Below, one piece after another: positions 8,554 to 15,526 of a stretch of 51,097 nucleotides of DNA. Made by a program: the position numbers and the translations under genes. Position 1 is the first letter of the stretch. The number at the start of each line of letters is the position of its first letter. The notes beneath the pieces were generated by a model. The model saw nothing but the letters and a program-made list of their open reading frames with translations. It was not told where the DNA came from and made no database searches. Source of the DNA: an uncultured Prevotella sp. (GTDB lineage Bacteria; Bacteroidota; Bacteroidia; Bacteroidales; Bacteroidaceae); the NCBI GenBank assembly GCA_900543975.1, contig UQTI01000012.1, forward strand, positions 1 through 51,097. Direction: 5' to 3'.

Positions 8554-9423
8554 ATGATAATGAGAGACATTACTGTCAACGACCTGCTTAAGGTCTTTGA
8601 CGGCCCACACATTGATGACGACATCTTGATGGTTGACGACTTCCGTCGTCTGCCCCTTTCACAAGAGACAGCCCGCATGGAGTGTCTGCTCCTTGGTGTG
8701 TGTCTGGAGGGCGAGGCCCGCTACACCGTTGATGCGGTGGAGCATGTGGTTCATCCTAACGACATCATTATCATATCGCACAACCAGAAAACGGGAAAGG
8801 CATGGCTCAGTGCTGATTGCCGCGGACTGGGTCTGGTGCTCAAGTACGATTTCTTTCACGAGATCATCAAGAACATCCACGAGATGTCGTCGCTCTTCAT
8901 CTTTGCGCGTTTCCACCCTGTCTACACCCTGTTGCCTGAGGAGACGGAGCGCATAAAAACTTATGTGTCGATGATCAAGCGCAAGATTGAGAACACGCAG
9001 CACCACTTCAGAAGGGAGACGGTGCAGTCGCTCATAGCGTCGATGATCTATGACCTCAGCAACGCTCTCTACCGCAGCCAGGAAGCGGGCAAGGGTGCCA
9101 CCACAAGTGCGGAGCGTATATTCGCCGAGTTTATGAAGCTGGTAGAGGACAACTTCCGCGAGCAGCGCAAAATGTCGTGGTATGGCGAGCAGCTCAACAT
9201 CACGCCCAAGTATCTCTACGGCGTGGTGAAACAGGTGAGCCACCGCACACCGACCGACTGGATCGACGATTATGTGACGCTGGAGATAAAGCTGCTGCTT
9301 AAAAACTCTACCTACAGCATTAAGGAGATTGCTCAGGCTCTGCATTTCTCCAGCCAGTCGTTCCTCGGAAAATATTTCAAGGACAGGGTGGGCGTGTCGC
9401 CGAAAGACTATCGTAAGAGCTGA
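8554..9423 (+). CDS. AraC-family transcriptional regulator
   Basis: 289 residues. The N-terminal 150 residues form a cupin-like sensing region (about 45-100, with CLEGEARYTVD and HPNDIIIIS). The C-terminal 100 residues contain the two helix-turn-helix units of AraC proteins: MSWYGEQLNITPKYLYGVVK and YSIKEIAQALHFSSQSFLGK, followed by FKDRVGVSPKDYRKS. It starts 36 bases after namZ on the same strand, so it is probably cotranscribed and may control namZ and the divergent symporter operon. ATG 8554 is used; ATG 8560 (MRDITV) is equally possible. The inducing ligand is unknown; a muropeptide or amino sugar would be a guess from context. Confidence 0.9.
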   Translation: MIMRDITVNDLLKVFDGPHIDDDILMVDDFRRLPLSQETARMECLLLGVCLEGEARYTVDAVEHVVHPNDIIIISHNQKTGKAWLSADCRGLGLVLKYDFFHEIIKNIHEMSSLFIFARFHPVYTLLPEETERIKTYVSMIKRKIENTQHHFRRETVQSLIASMIYDLSNALYRSQEAGKGATTSAERIFAEFMKLVEDNFREQRKMSWYGEQLNITPKYLYGVVKQVSHRTPTDWIDDYVTLEIKLLLKNSTYSIKEIAQALHFSSQSFLGKYFKDRVGVSPKDYRKS

Positions 9424-9502
9424 CGCTCATAACGTTTTTTCTTTTTTTTGTTGTTGTCTCATCTCCTTCTTGATGTCTCTTGAAAATTTTTTTCATGAAA
9501 TA

Positions 9503-9659
9503 ACATCGCGCTTCGCGCTCGTTGGTTTTTGAACATTAATGTCCATTAATGATCCATTAATTGTCATTAATATGCGCGTAGCGCGGAATATTGATGTTCA
9601 TTAATGTTCAATTAATGATAATTAATGTTCAAAAAAACAACGAGCGCGAAGCGCGATGT
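9503..9659. repeat. Long inverted repeat with GCGCTTCGCGC arms and ATTAATG core
   Basis: The arms 9503-9524 and 9638-9659 are perfect 22-bp reverse complements. Pairing continues inward with one or two mismatches through TTTTTGAACATTAAT, giving arms near 38 bp. The core holds another palindrome (GCGCGTAGCGCGG) and repeated CATTAATG-like units. It lies between the convergent araC-type and nucleotidase genes, where it would serve both strands as a terminator. It belongs to the same family as the repeat at 2745-2881. Confidence 0.85.
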
Positions 9660-9697
9660 AAATATTCTGTTTTATTATCTATTCTTTTTTCTGTTTT

Positions 9698-11476
9698 TTA
9701 TTTGTTTCCCCACATCGTCTCATAGTCGCGCTTGGCGGCAGGGACGGTCCACTCGGCAGGCACAAACTGCCAGTTGCCGTGGGCCTGTGGGGTGATGGGC
9801 GAATGTTTGCGCACATATTCAATAATGTAATCGCGCAAGGTGTGGTCGCCTCTCCACACGATGCGGCTCTCAAGCTGCGCCTTCTCTATTCCTGCTCCCT
9901 TGGTCAGCAGACCGCCGCCGCCCGCAGCGCGGTAGCTGTTCACAGCCACGCGGTATGTGCGGCTCTCGTCAAACGGCGTGCCGTCGGCCATGCTCTTTAT
10001 CACGACGCGCCCGCCACGAGGCTTCGTCACGTCAACATCGTAGACGATGCCTGCCGCTGTGTCGAAGTTGTAGAACGGCTTTGTCAGACTGAAGAACTTG
10101 TCGCGCGACTCATCGCGCTTGTTCATACATATAAGGTGGTCGTCGGGCGAGGTCATGGTCGCTGCCCATCCGTCGTAGCTCTTCTCAAGATACTGGCGTA
10201 TCTCCTTGCCCGTGAGCGTCATGACGCACAGGTCGTTCTCGTAGCTGTAGAGCTTATACATGTCGGCCAGTGTTGCAGGGCCGCTTTTCACCGTGACGTC
10301 AAACGACAACGGACTGGCAAACGACACCTCTGCACCGCTTGTGCTCAACATGACATCGTGCACAAAATCGACGAGGGCGCTCGGGCCGAAATAGCAGTCG
10401 CGCGAGGTCATCGGCGCAGTGAACGAGCCAACCTCCGTGCCTACATATCTCTTGACCTCTTCTATCTCTTTCTCAAAAGTCTTCATGTATCTCTCGTCGA
10501 CAGAGCGCTTGCCCATGTCCACAATGTTGACCTTCAGCTCCTTGCTCCGTCCCTTCTTGCTCACCTCCAGCTCCGCGTCGGCCACCTTCATGGCGTTGTT
10601 GGCAGGGTTCACGATGATGGTCTTTGAGCCGTCGGCGCTTGTCACCTCCTCATAGTGGGTAGAGTGGTCGTGGCCGTAGAAGATCACGTCGAAGCCCGGC
10701 ACCTGGCGAGCAATCTCGCGCGTGGCGTCGTTGAGCAGACCGTTGGTTTTGCTGCTGTCGTTTATGCCCGTGTGAAACAGTCCCACGACCACGTCGGGAC
10801 GCTCCTTCTTCTTCACCTCGTCCATCCACTTGCGTGCCGTCTTCACGGCGTCCTCGAAGCGGAGACCGCTCCACAGCTCCTCTGACAGCCATGACGGCAC
10901 ACCCGGGGTTATCAGACCGATAACGGCAATCTTCACGCCGTCGCGTTTGAAGATGGTGTAAGGCTTAAGGTAGGGCGTGTCGGTGGCTGTGCTCACAATG
11001 TTGGCGCCGAGCGTCGGGCAGCGCAGCTCCTTCATCCACTTGTCATAGACCTTATGTCCTGTCTCCACATCGTGGTTGCCCATTGTCTGCACGTCGTAGC
11101 GCATGAAGTTGTTCACCGATGCCGCAATGTTTTCAGCGTCGGTCTTCACATAGTTATAATAGGTCACGACGGGTTGTCCTTGCAGCACGTCTCCTGCATC
11201 CATAAGCAGCAGTCGGTCGCCGTAGATGTTGCGCAGCGAGTCGACGTATGCCGACACGCGGGCGAGCGACCCGTCGGCTGGTTGCTGGTTTATGAAGTCG
11301 AATGGAAAGAAGCGTCCGTGCACATCGGTCGTTTCGATCATTCTTATCTTCACCGTCTTGTCGGATTTGCTCCCTGCGTAGCCACTCCCTGCATAGCCGT
11401 TTCCTGCGTAGCCGCTTGTTGACAAGGCTAACGCCATAAATATGGCCGCCAATGCCTTCGTATGTTTCATTTTCAT
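9698..11476 (-). CDS. Exported bifunctional metallophosphatase/5'-nucleotidase
   Basis: 592 residues with a signal peptide (to about residue 22). The calcineurin-like metallophosphoesterase domain shows ETTDVHGRF (Asp51, His53), DAGDVLQGQP, MGNHDVE and FYGHDHSTH, the usual two-metal ligands. The C-terminal half (from about residue 330) matches the 5'-nucleotidase C-terminal substrate domain. The family removes phosphate from nucleotides or cyclic nucleotides in the periplasm. Directly after the predicted cleavage site a five-residue unit GYAG(N/S) is repeated three times (residues 22-36), an unusual low-complexity linker. Starts at 11476 or 11470 are both possible. It is monocistronic as far as visible. 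Confidence 0.9.
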   Translation of the reverse strand: MKMKHTKALAAIFMALALSTSGYAGNGYAGSGYAGSKSDKTVKIRMIETTDVHGRFFPFDFINQQPADGSLARVSAYVDSLRNIYGDRLLLMDAGDVLQGQPVVTYYNYVKTDAENIAASVNNFMRYDVQTMGNHDVETGHKVYDKWMKELRCPTLGANIVSTATDTPYLKPYTIFKRDGVKIAVIGLITPGVPSWLSEELWSGLRFEDAVKTARKWMDEVKKKERPDVVVGLFHTGINDSSKTNGLLNDATREIARQVPGFDVIFYGHDHSTHYEEVTSADGSKTIIVNPANNAMKVADAELEVSKKGRSKELKVNIVDMGKRSVDERYMKTFEKEIEEVKRYVGTEVGSFTAPMTSRDCYFGPSALVDFVHDVMLSTSGAEVSFASPLSFDVTVKSGPATLADMYKLYSYENDLCVMTLTGKEIRQYLEKSYDGWAATMTSPDDHLICMNKRDESRDKFFSLTKPFYNFDTAAGIVYDVDVTKPRGGRVVIKSMADGTPFDESRTYRVAVNSYRAAGGGGLLTKGAGIEKAQLESRIVWRGDHTLRDYIIEYVRKHSPITPQAHGNWQFVPAEWTVPAAKRDYETMWGNK

Positions 11477-11498
11477 CTTTAATGTTGTTTATTTTTTT

Positions 11499-11600
11499 TG
11501 TTTTTTTCTTGTCGCTTATTTGTTTTTCTTGTTGCTTTATTTGTATTTCTTGTCGCTTATTTGTATTTCTTGTTGCTTATATGTTTTTTCTCGTTGTTAG
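11499..11600. repeat. About five 20-bp T-rich tandem units
   Basis: Units near TTGTATTTCTTGTCGCTTAT repeat at roughly 20-base steps (for example 11541-11560 and 11561-11580, which differ at one base). They lie in the leader of the 5'-nucleotidase gene, upstream of its start codon, and are transcribed if the promoter at 11612-11619 is correct. Confidence 0.75.
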
Positions 11601-11611
11601 TTTAAGAATGT

Positions 11612-11619
11612 CAAAGTTA
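11612..11619 (-). promoter_or_regulatory. Promoter -7 box (TAACTTTG) of the 5'-nucleotidase gene
   Basis: The minus strand reads TAACTTTG, a match to TAnnTTTG. The predicted start near 11605 gives a leader of about 130 bases that includes the 20-bp tandem units. Confidence 0.5.
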
Positions 11620-11689
11620 CGGCTTTTACCTTATATCCACAAATTATTCGTCAGCTTTTCAGCAATGCTTCTTAAATAAAGCCTTTGCT

Positions 11690-11959
11690 TGTTTATAACA
11701 AACCAGAAGAATGTTCATAACTTTTCAACATCTTGTTTATAACCTCCGTCATTTCTGTTTACAACCTCTGTCGTTTCTGTTTACAACTTCCGTTTTGTCT
11801 GTTCATAACATAATGGTTTGTTGTTCATAACCTTCGTTCTCTTTGTTTATAACTTCGCTCTTTATTGTGGATAACTTTGTAATATGCTGTGGTTATTGTT
11901 GTTACGCTGTTGATAACTTGTTGATAACCCGCCATCGTCTTCTCTTCGGTTTATCCACA
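11690..11959. other. Cluster of 12 DnaA-box-like 9-mers, candidate replication origin
   Basis: Eleven plus-strand copies of TGTTNATAA or near variants start at 11690, 11712, 11734, 11756, 11778, 11800, 11822, 11844, 11866, 11908 and 11919. The first nine are spaced at exactly 22-base steps. The copy at 11866-11874 is TGTGGATAA, and 11951-11959 is TTATCCACA in the opposite orientation, both exact matches to the classical DnaA box. The tract is AT-rich and lies about 1 kb from the 3' end of gyrB. Regular spacing and orientation are strong signs of a cooperative binding array. Identification as oriC is inference: dnaA is not in the window, and gyrB and the division cluster would run against a fork leaving this site. 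Confidence 0.5.
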
Positions 11960-11985
11960 CAAAGCCCCCAAGGTTTTTTGTTGCT

Positions 11986-12095
11986 CTAACCTCCATCTTT
12001 AGCCTCTCTAACTATGGCACTTAGATGTGCTAACCAAGGCATTTGGAAATGCTAACCAAGGCATTTAGAAATGCTAACCAAGACGTTTGGTTGTA
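11986..12095. repeat. Five 22-bp direct repeats (CTAACCAAGGCATTTNGAAATG type)
   Basis: Units at 11986-12007, 12008-12029, 12030-12051, 12052-12073 and 12074-12095. The two central units differ at a single base; the outer ones are degenerate but keep CTAAC at the start. The 22-base step equals that of the DnaA-box-like array just upstream, so the phase is about two helical turns. This resembles the iterons of replication origins. Confidence 0.85.
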
Positions 12096-12481
12096 TGAGC
12101 TTTCGCAAGCATGTTTATGACGATATGCTCAAGCAAGCGTCCTCGCGCTCGACTTTGTCGCTTGCCAGAGCAAGAAGAGGGCGAACAAGAGCATGTTTGA
12201 TGTGTACCCATTATGTTCGCCCTTTTCAAGGACGCTTTTTTTGAGATCTCAATAGCTCAACGTAGCTAATATGATGTGTTTTTTGAAAAGAATGATGGAA
12301 AAGAAACCGATGTCTCGTTTAAGCAAGAAGTGAATAAATATGCAGAAACGGGAAGGGGAGGTGTATAAATATACAAAACAGCGGTTGTAAGTAAAAACAA
12401 GGGTATTGCTTTTGATTTTGAAAAATAAGGGGTGTTCAACTTATTGTTTTTGTTAACAACTCTTAAAATAGAGGCGGTTTT

Positions 12482-12569
12482 GTCAAAGGGCCTCTTTGAG
12501 GCTGTCAAAGGGCCTTAATGAGCTCGTCAAAGAGCCTCTTTGAGGACGTCAAATGGGCACTTTCAAATC
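12482..12569. repeat. Four 22-bp repeats with TCAAAG...CTTTGA dyads
   Basis: Units start at 12482, 12504, 12526 and 12548, each beginning GTCAAA. The units at 12482 and 12526 contain an internal dyad such as TCAAAGA-GCC-TCTTTGA. The last unit runs into a segment that recurs, inverted, at the right edge of the window. Confidence 0.85.
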
Positions 12570-12627
12570 GTAAGTTGGGCTCTTTGAAAATGGCGCTGAA
12601 ATGAGGGGCAAAAATGCATAAATATGC
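12538..12627. repeat. Interspersed repeat copy 1, with TGCATA-AA-TATGCA dyad
   Basis: Bases 12538-12580 match the reverse complement of 51055-51097 exactly over 43 bases. Weaker similarity continues to the shared dyad TGCATAAATATGCA. A related fragment (AATAAATATGCAGAAA) lies near 12332. It is an intergenic repeat family with at least two copies in this window and no coding potential. Confidence 0.85.
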
Positions 12628-12690
12628 AAAACTTGTGGCACAAAAAATCCTCGAAGAGAGCGAACTGTGCAAGGATAAATCTTGCTGCTG

Positions 12691-12861
12691 TTCGCCCTCT
12701 TCGAGGACGTTTGCCTGAGCGTTTTTGCCACCGCAGGTTTCGTTCGCTTCGCTCCCTTCACCAGCGGTTATGGATATTCGCCCTCTTCGAGGACGTTTGC
12801 CTGAGCGTTTTGCCACCGCAGGTTCCGTTCGCTTCGCTCCCTTCACCAGCGGTTATGGATA
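12691..12861. repeat. 86/85-bp tandem duplication
   Basis: Copy 1 is 12691-12776 and copy 2 is 12777-12861. They differ by one inserted T and one T/C substitution, and a third partial copy begins at 12862 (TTCGCCCTCTTC). The repeat creates spurious open frames on both strands in this interval. A recent slippage or unequal exchange is the simplest explanation. Confidence 0.9.
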
Positions 12862-12939
12862 TTCGCCCTCTTCTTGCTCTGGCAAGCGACAAAGTCGAGC
12901 GCGAGGACGTTTTCCTAAATGTTAATGTTGTTGTGTTGC

Positions 12940-14913
12940 TTACGCATCGATGTTGGCGTAGGTGGCGTGCTCTTCGATGAAGGCACGTCTCGGCTCCACG
13001 TCGTCGCCCATGAGCATAGAGAAGATCTCGTCGGCCTCGGCAGCGTTCTCGATGGTGACCTGCTTCAGGAGACGTGTCTTCGGGTCCATGGTGGTCTCCC
13101 AGAGCTGCTCGGGGTTCATCTCACCAAGACCTTTGTAGCGCTGTATGTGGATCGACTTGCTGTCGGCCTCGCCACCGGCATACTTGTCGATGAACGCCTG
13201 AAGCTGCTGGTCGGTGTAGCAATATTCTTTTGCTGCGTTCTTGTAGCTCACCAGGTAGAGGGGAGCAGAGGCGATGTAGAGGTGGCCTTCCTTGATGACG
13301 CGCGGCATGAAACGATAGAAGAGCGTCATGATGAGGGTGTCGATGTGTGAACCATCGACGTCGGCATCGGTCATGATGATAATCTTGTCGTAACGCAGCT
13401 TGTCGATGTTGGCCTCCTTGTCTTCCTCGCCGTCAACGCCGAAGCGCACGCCGATGCTCTGGATGATGTTCATGACCGACTCGCTCTCAAACACCTTGTG
13501 CCACATGACCTTCTCCACGTTCAGGATCTTGCCGCGGAGCGGGAGGATGGCCTGTGTGTAGCGGTCGCGGCCCTGCTTGGCGGAACCGCCGGCCGAGTCG
13601 CCCTCGACGAGGAAAATCTCACACTCTTTCGGGTCTTTGTTTGAACAGTCGGCGAGCTTGCCGGGCAGACCGCCGCCGGTCATGGGGTTCTTGCGCTGAA
13701 CGCTCTCGCGTGCCTTGCGGGCTGCTATACGCGCTGTGGCGGCCAGGATGACCTTGTCGCAGATCTGCTGTGCCTCTTTCGGATGCTCCTCAAGATAGTA
13801 GGTCAGGGCTTCGCCCACGGCCTGCTGCACGGCTCCCGACACCTCGCTGTTGCCCAGCTTGGTCTTGGTCTGTCCCTCAAACTGCGGTTCTGCCACCTTG
13901 ATGGAGATGACAGCGGTGAGGCCTTCGCGGAAGTCTTCACCTGCAATCTCAATCTTCGCCTTCTCGATCTTCTTTGAGATCACGGGGTCGTTGTCGGCGT
14001 ATGCCTTGAGGGTGCGTGTGAGGGCAGCGCGGAAACCTGTGAGGTGGGTACCGCCCTCTATGGTGTTGATGTTGTTGACGTAAGAGTGGATGTTCTCCGA
14101 ATAGTCGGTGTTGTACATGATGGCCACCTCTATGGGGAAGCCCTGCTTCTCGGTCTTGAGGTAGATCACATCGTCGAAGAGGTGTGTGCGGTGGCGGTCG
14201 ACGTAGCGCACAAACTCTTTCAGACCGTCCTTAGCATGGAACACCTCTTCGCGGGTCTTGCCGTTCTCGTCGGGGCGCATGTCGCGGAGCGTGATCTTGA
14301 TGCCTGCGTTGAGGTAGGCGAGCTCACGCATGCGGCGTGCGATGATGTCCCACTGATAATGGGTCGTGGTGAAGATTGTGGGGTCGGGCCAGAACTGCTG
14401 GCGTGTGCCTTGCAGCTCGGTCTCGCCTACCACCTTGACGGGGTAGAGGGGCTTGCCCTTCTCATACTCCTGCTGGTAGATCTTGCCGCCTCGGAACACC
14501 TGCGACTTCATGTGGGTTGACAGAGCGTTAACACAGCTCACACCCACACCGTGCAGACCACCGCTCACCTTGTAGGAGCCTTTGTCAAACTTGCCGCCGG
14601 CGTGGAGCACGGTCATGACGACCTCAAGTGCCGACTTGTGAAGCTTCTTGTGCTCGTCGACGGGGATGCCTCGGCCGTTGTCCTGAACGGTGATGCTCTC
14701 GTCTTCGTTGATGGTCACCTCTATGTGGGTGCAATAGCCTGCCATTGCCTCATCGATAGAGTTGTCCACGGTCTCGTTCACCAGGTGATGAAGACCCTTC
14801 TCGCTTATATCGCCGATATACATCGCCGGACGCTTGCGCACGGCTTCAAGGCCTTCCAGAACCTGGATGTTACTGGCTGAATAATTGCTTTCGTTGTTTT
14901 GTATTTCTGTCAT
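12940..14913 (-). CDS. gyrB: DNA gyrase subunit B
   Basis: 657 residues, usual for Bacteroidetes. The GHKL ATPase domain is seen in LVNETVDNSIDEA, VQDNGRGIPV and GGLHGVGVSCVNAL. The transducer domain follows, then the TOPRIM domain with LVEGDSAGGSAKQGRD and IIMTDADVDGSHI, and a short C-terminus ending EEHATYANIDA. With GyrA it introduces negative supercoils using ATP. The gyrB-type C-terminus, without a ParE signature visible, and its position next to rpsT favour gyrB over parE. ATG 14913 follows a -7 box at 14938-14945. No intrinsic terminator is seen before the repeat region. Confidence 0.95.
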   Translation of the reverse strand: MTEIQNNESNYSASNIQVLEGLEAVRKRPAMYIGDISEKGLHHLVNETVDNSIDEAMAGYCTHIEVTINEDESITVQDNGRGIPVDEHKKLHKSALEVVMTVLHAGGKFDKGSYKVSGGLHGVGVSCVNALSTHMKSQVFRGGKIYQQEYEKGKPLYPVKVVGETELQGTRQQFWPDPTIFTTTHYQWDIIARRMRELAYLNAGIKITLRDMRPDENGKTREEVFHAKDGLKEFVRYVDRHRTHLFDDVIYLKTEKQGFPIEVAIMYNTDYSENIHSYVNNINTIEGGTHLTGFRAALTRTLKAYADNDPVISKKIEKAKIEIAGEDFREGLTAVISIKVAEPQFEGQTKTKLGNSEVSGAVQQAVGEALTYYLEEHPKEAQQICDKVILAATARIAARKARESVQRKNPMTGGGLPGKLADCSNKDPKECEIFLVEGDSAGGSAKQGRDRYTQAILPLRGKILNVEKVMWHKVFESESVMNIIQSIGVRFGVDGEEDKEANIDKLRYDKIIIMTDADVDGSHIDTLIMTLFYRFMPRVIKEGHLYIASAPLYLVSYKNAAKEYCYTDQQLQAFIDKYAGGEADSKSIHIQRYKGLGEMNPEQLWETTMDPKTRLLKQVTIENAAEADEIFSMLMGDDVEPRRAFIEEHATYANIDA

Positions 14914-14937
14914 TTTGATTGTTCGATATTATCTTTG

Positions 14938-14945
14938 CAAAGATA
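14938..14945 (-). promoter_or_regulatory. Promoter -7 box (TATCTTTG) of gyrB
   Basis: The minus strand reads TATCTTTG. The predicted start near 14931 gives a leader of about 18 bases before ATG 14913. A minus-strand TTTG at 14969-14972 is 23 bases away, slightly beyond optimal. Confidence 0.6.
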
Positions 14946-14990
14946 CGAAAAAAATGTGGGATAAACGACAAATGGAGAGTGAAATAAAAC

Positions 14991-15029
14991 GAAAAAAGGC
15001 TCCGTTTTCCCAAAGGAATACGGAGCCTT
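14991..15029 (-). terminator. Rho-independent terminator of rpsT
   Basis: AAGGCTCCGT (14996-15005) pairs with ACGGAGCCTT (15020-15029), a 10-bp stem. On the minus strand it is followed directly by a T tract, so it stops transcription coming from rpsT just before the gyrB promoter. Confidence 0.9.
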
Positions 15030-15055
15030 ATATTTCTTTCTGCACCAGCAGCTTG

Positions 15056-15310
15056 TTAAGCCAGCTTGGCGATATGAGAACACAAGCTTGACTTCAAGTT
15101 TGCGGCCTTGTTCTGGTGGATGATGTTGGTCTTAGCCAACTTGTCGAGCATCTTCTGCACAGCGGGATAGAGCTTTACAGCCTCTTCCTTGTTTGTCATT
15201 GCACGAAGCTTGCGTACAGCGTTACGCATGGTCTTTGCATAGTATTTGTTGTGCAAAGCCTTAACTTTGTCCTGACGGATTCTTTTTAATGATGATTTAT
15301 GGTTTGCCAT
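15056..15310 (-). CDS. rpsT: 30S ribosomal protein S20
   Basis: 84 residues, standard length. The start MANHKSSLKRIRQDKVKALHN and the pattern of Lys/Arg-rich helices (YYAKTMRNAVRKLRA, QNKAANLKSSLCSHIAKLA) are those of S20, which binds 16S rRNA early in 30S assembly. The start is only 27 bases after the tRNA-Glu gene, and no separate promoter is visible in that gap. The two are probably cotranscribed from the tRNA promoter. A strong terminator follows. Confidence 0.97.
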   Translation of the reverse strand: MANHKSSLKRIRQDKVKALHNKYYAKTMRNAVRKLRAMTNKEEAVKLYPAVQKMLDKLAKTNIIHQNKAANLKSSLCSHIAKLA

Positions 15311-15337
15311 CTTTATGTTATGTTTTTATTTTGTTTG

Positions 15338-15409
15338 TAGTCCCTAGGAGAGTCGAACTCCTCTTTAGAGAATGAAAATCTCTCGTCCTAACCGATAGAC
15401 GAAGGGACC
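15338..15409 (-). tRNA. tRNA-Glu (anticodon UUC)
   Basis: The minus strand folds as a cloverleaf: acceptor GGTCCCT with AGGGACT, anticodon arm AGAGA-TTTTCAT-TCTCT with anticodon TTC, and T arm AGGAG-TTCGACT-CTCCT. The 3' CCA is not encoded. Positions are given from the first base to the discriminator. Confidence 0.96.
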
Positions 15410-15429
15410 GTGTGCTCATTTAGCGGATG

Positions 15430-15461
15430 CAAAGGTACGGCTTTTTACTGATTTAGCCAAA
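15430..15461 (-). promoter_or_regulatory. Promoter of tRNA-Glu and probably rpsT
   Basis: The minus strand has TTTG (15458-15461), a 20-base spacer and TACCTTTG (15430-15437), a good Bacteroidetes promoter. Transcription would begin near 15423, about 14 bases ahead of the mature tRNA. Confidence 0.75.
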
Positions 15462-15500
15462 TTTTCTTCGATAATTTTTCGCTAAACCCCTCATTTTTCG

Positions 15501-15508
15501 TAATTTTG
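15501..15508 (+). promoter_or_regulatory. Promoter -7 box (TAATTTTG) of recO
   Basis: TAATTTTG fits TAnnTTTG. The predicted start near 15515 leaves a leader of about 12 bases before ATG 15527. The region is shared with the divergent tRNA-Glu promoter. Confidence 0.6.
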
Positions 15509-15526
15509 CGATAAAATTGTGAACTT

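Larger units (their letters stand above)
12138..12909. repeat. Perfect 48-bp inverted repeat enclosing 676 bp
   Basis: Bases 12138-12185 and 12862-12909 are exact reverse complements over 48 bases. The enclosed DNA has no credible gene. It includes a 22-bp array (12482-12569) and an 86-bp tandem duplication (12691-12861). The right arm ends 30 bases before the gyrB stop codon, and the arms could form a very stable hairpin or a recombination substrate. Confidence 0.9.

Noticed and set aside
12266..12508. 80-codon open frame upstream of the repeat arrays
   Set aside because: It has no homology signal, a biased composition, and ends within the 22-bp array.
12505..12846. 113-codon open frame on the minus strand with repeated MKGAKRT-like segments
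   Set aside because: It is created by the 86-bp tandem repeat and has no family resemblance or start context.
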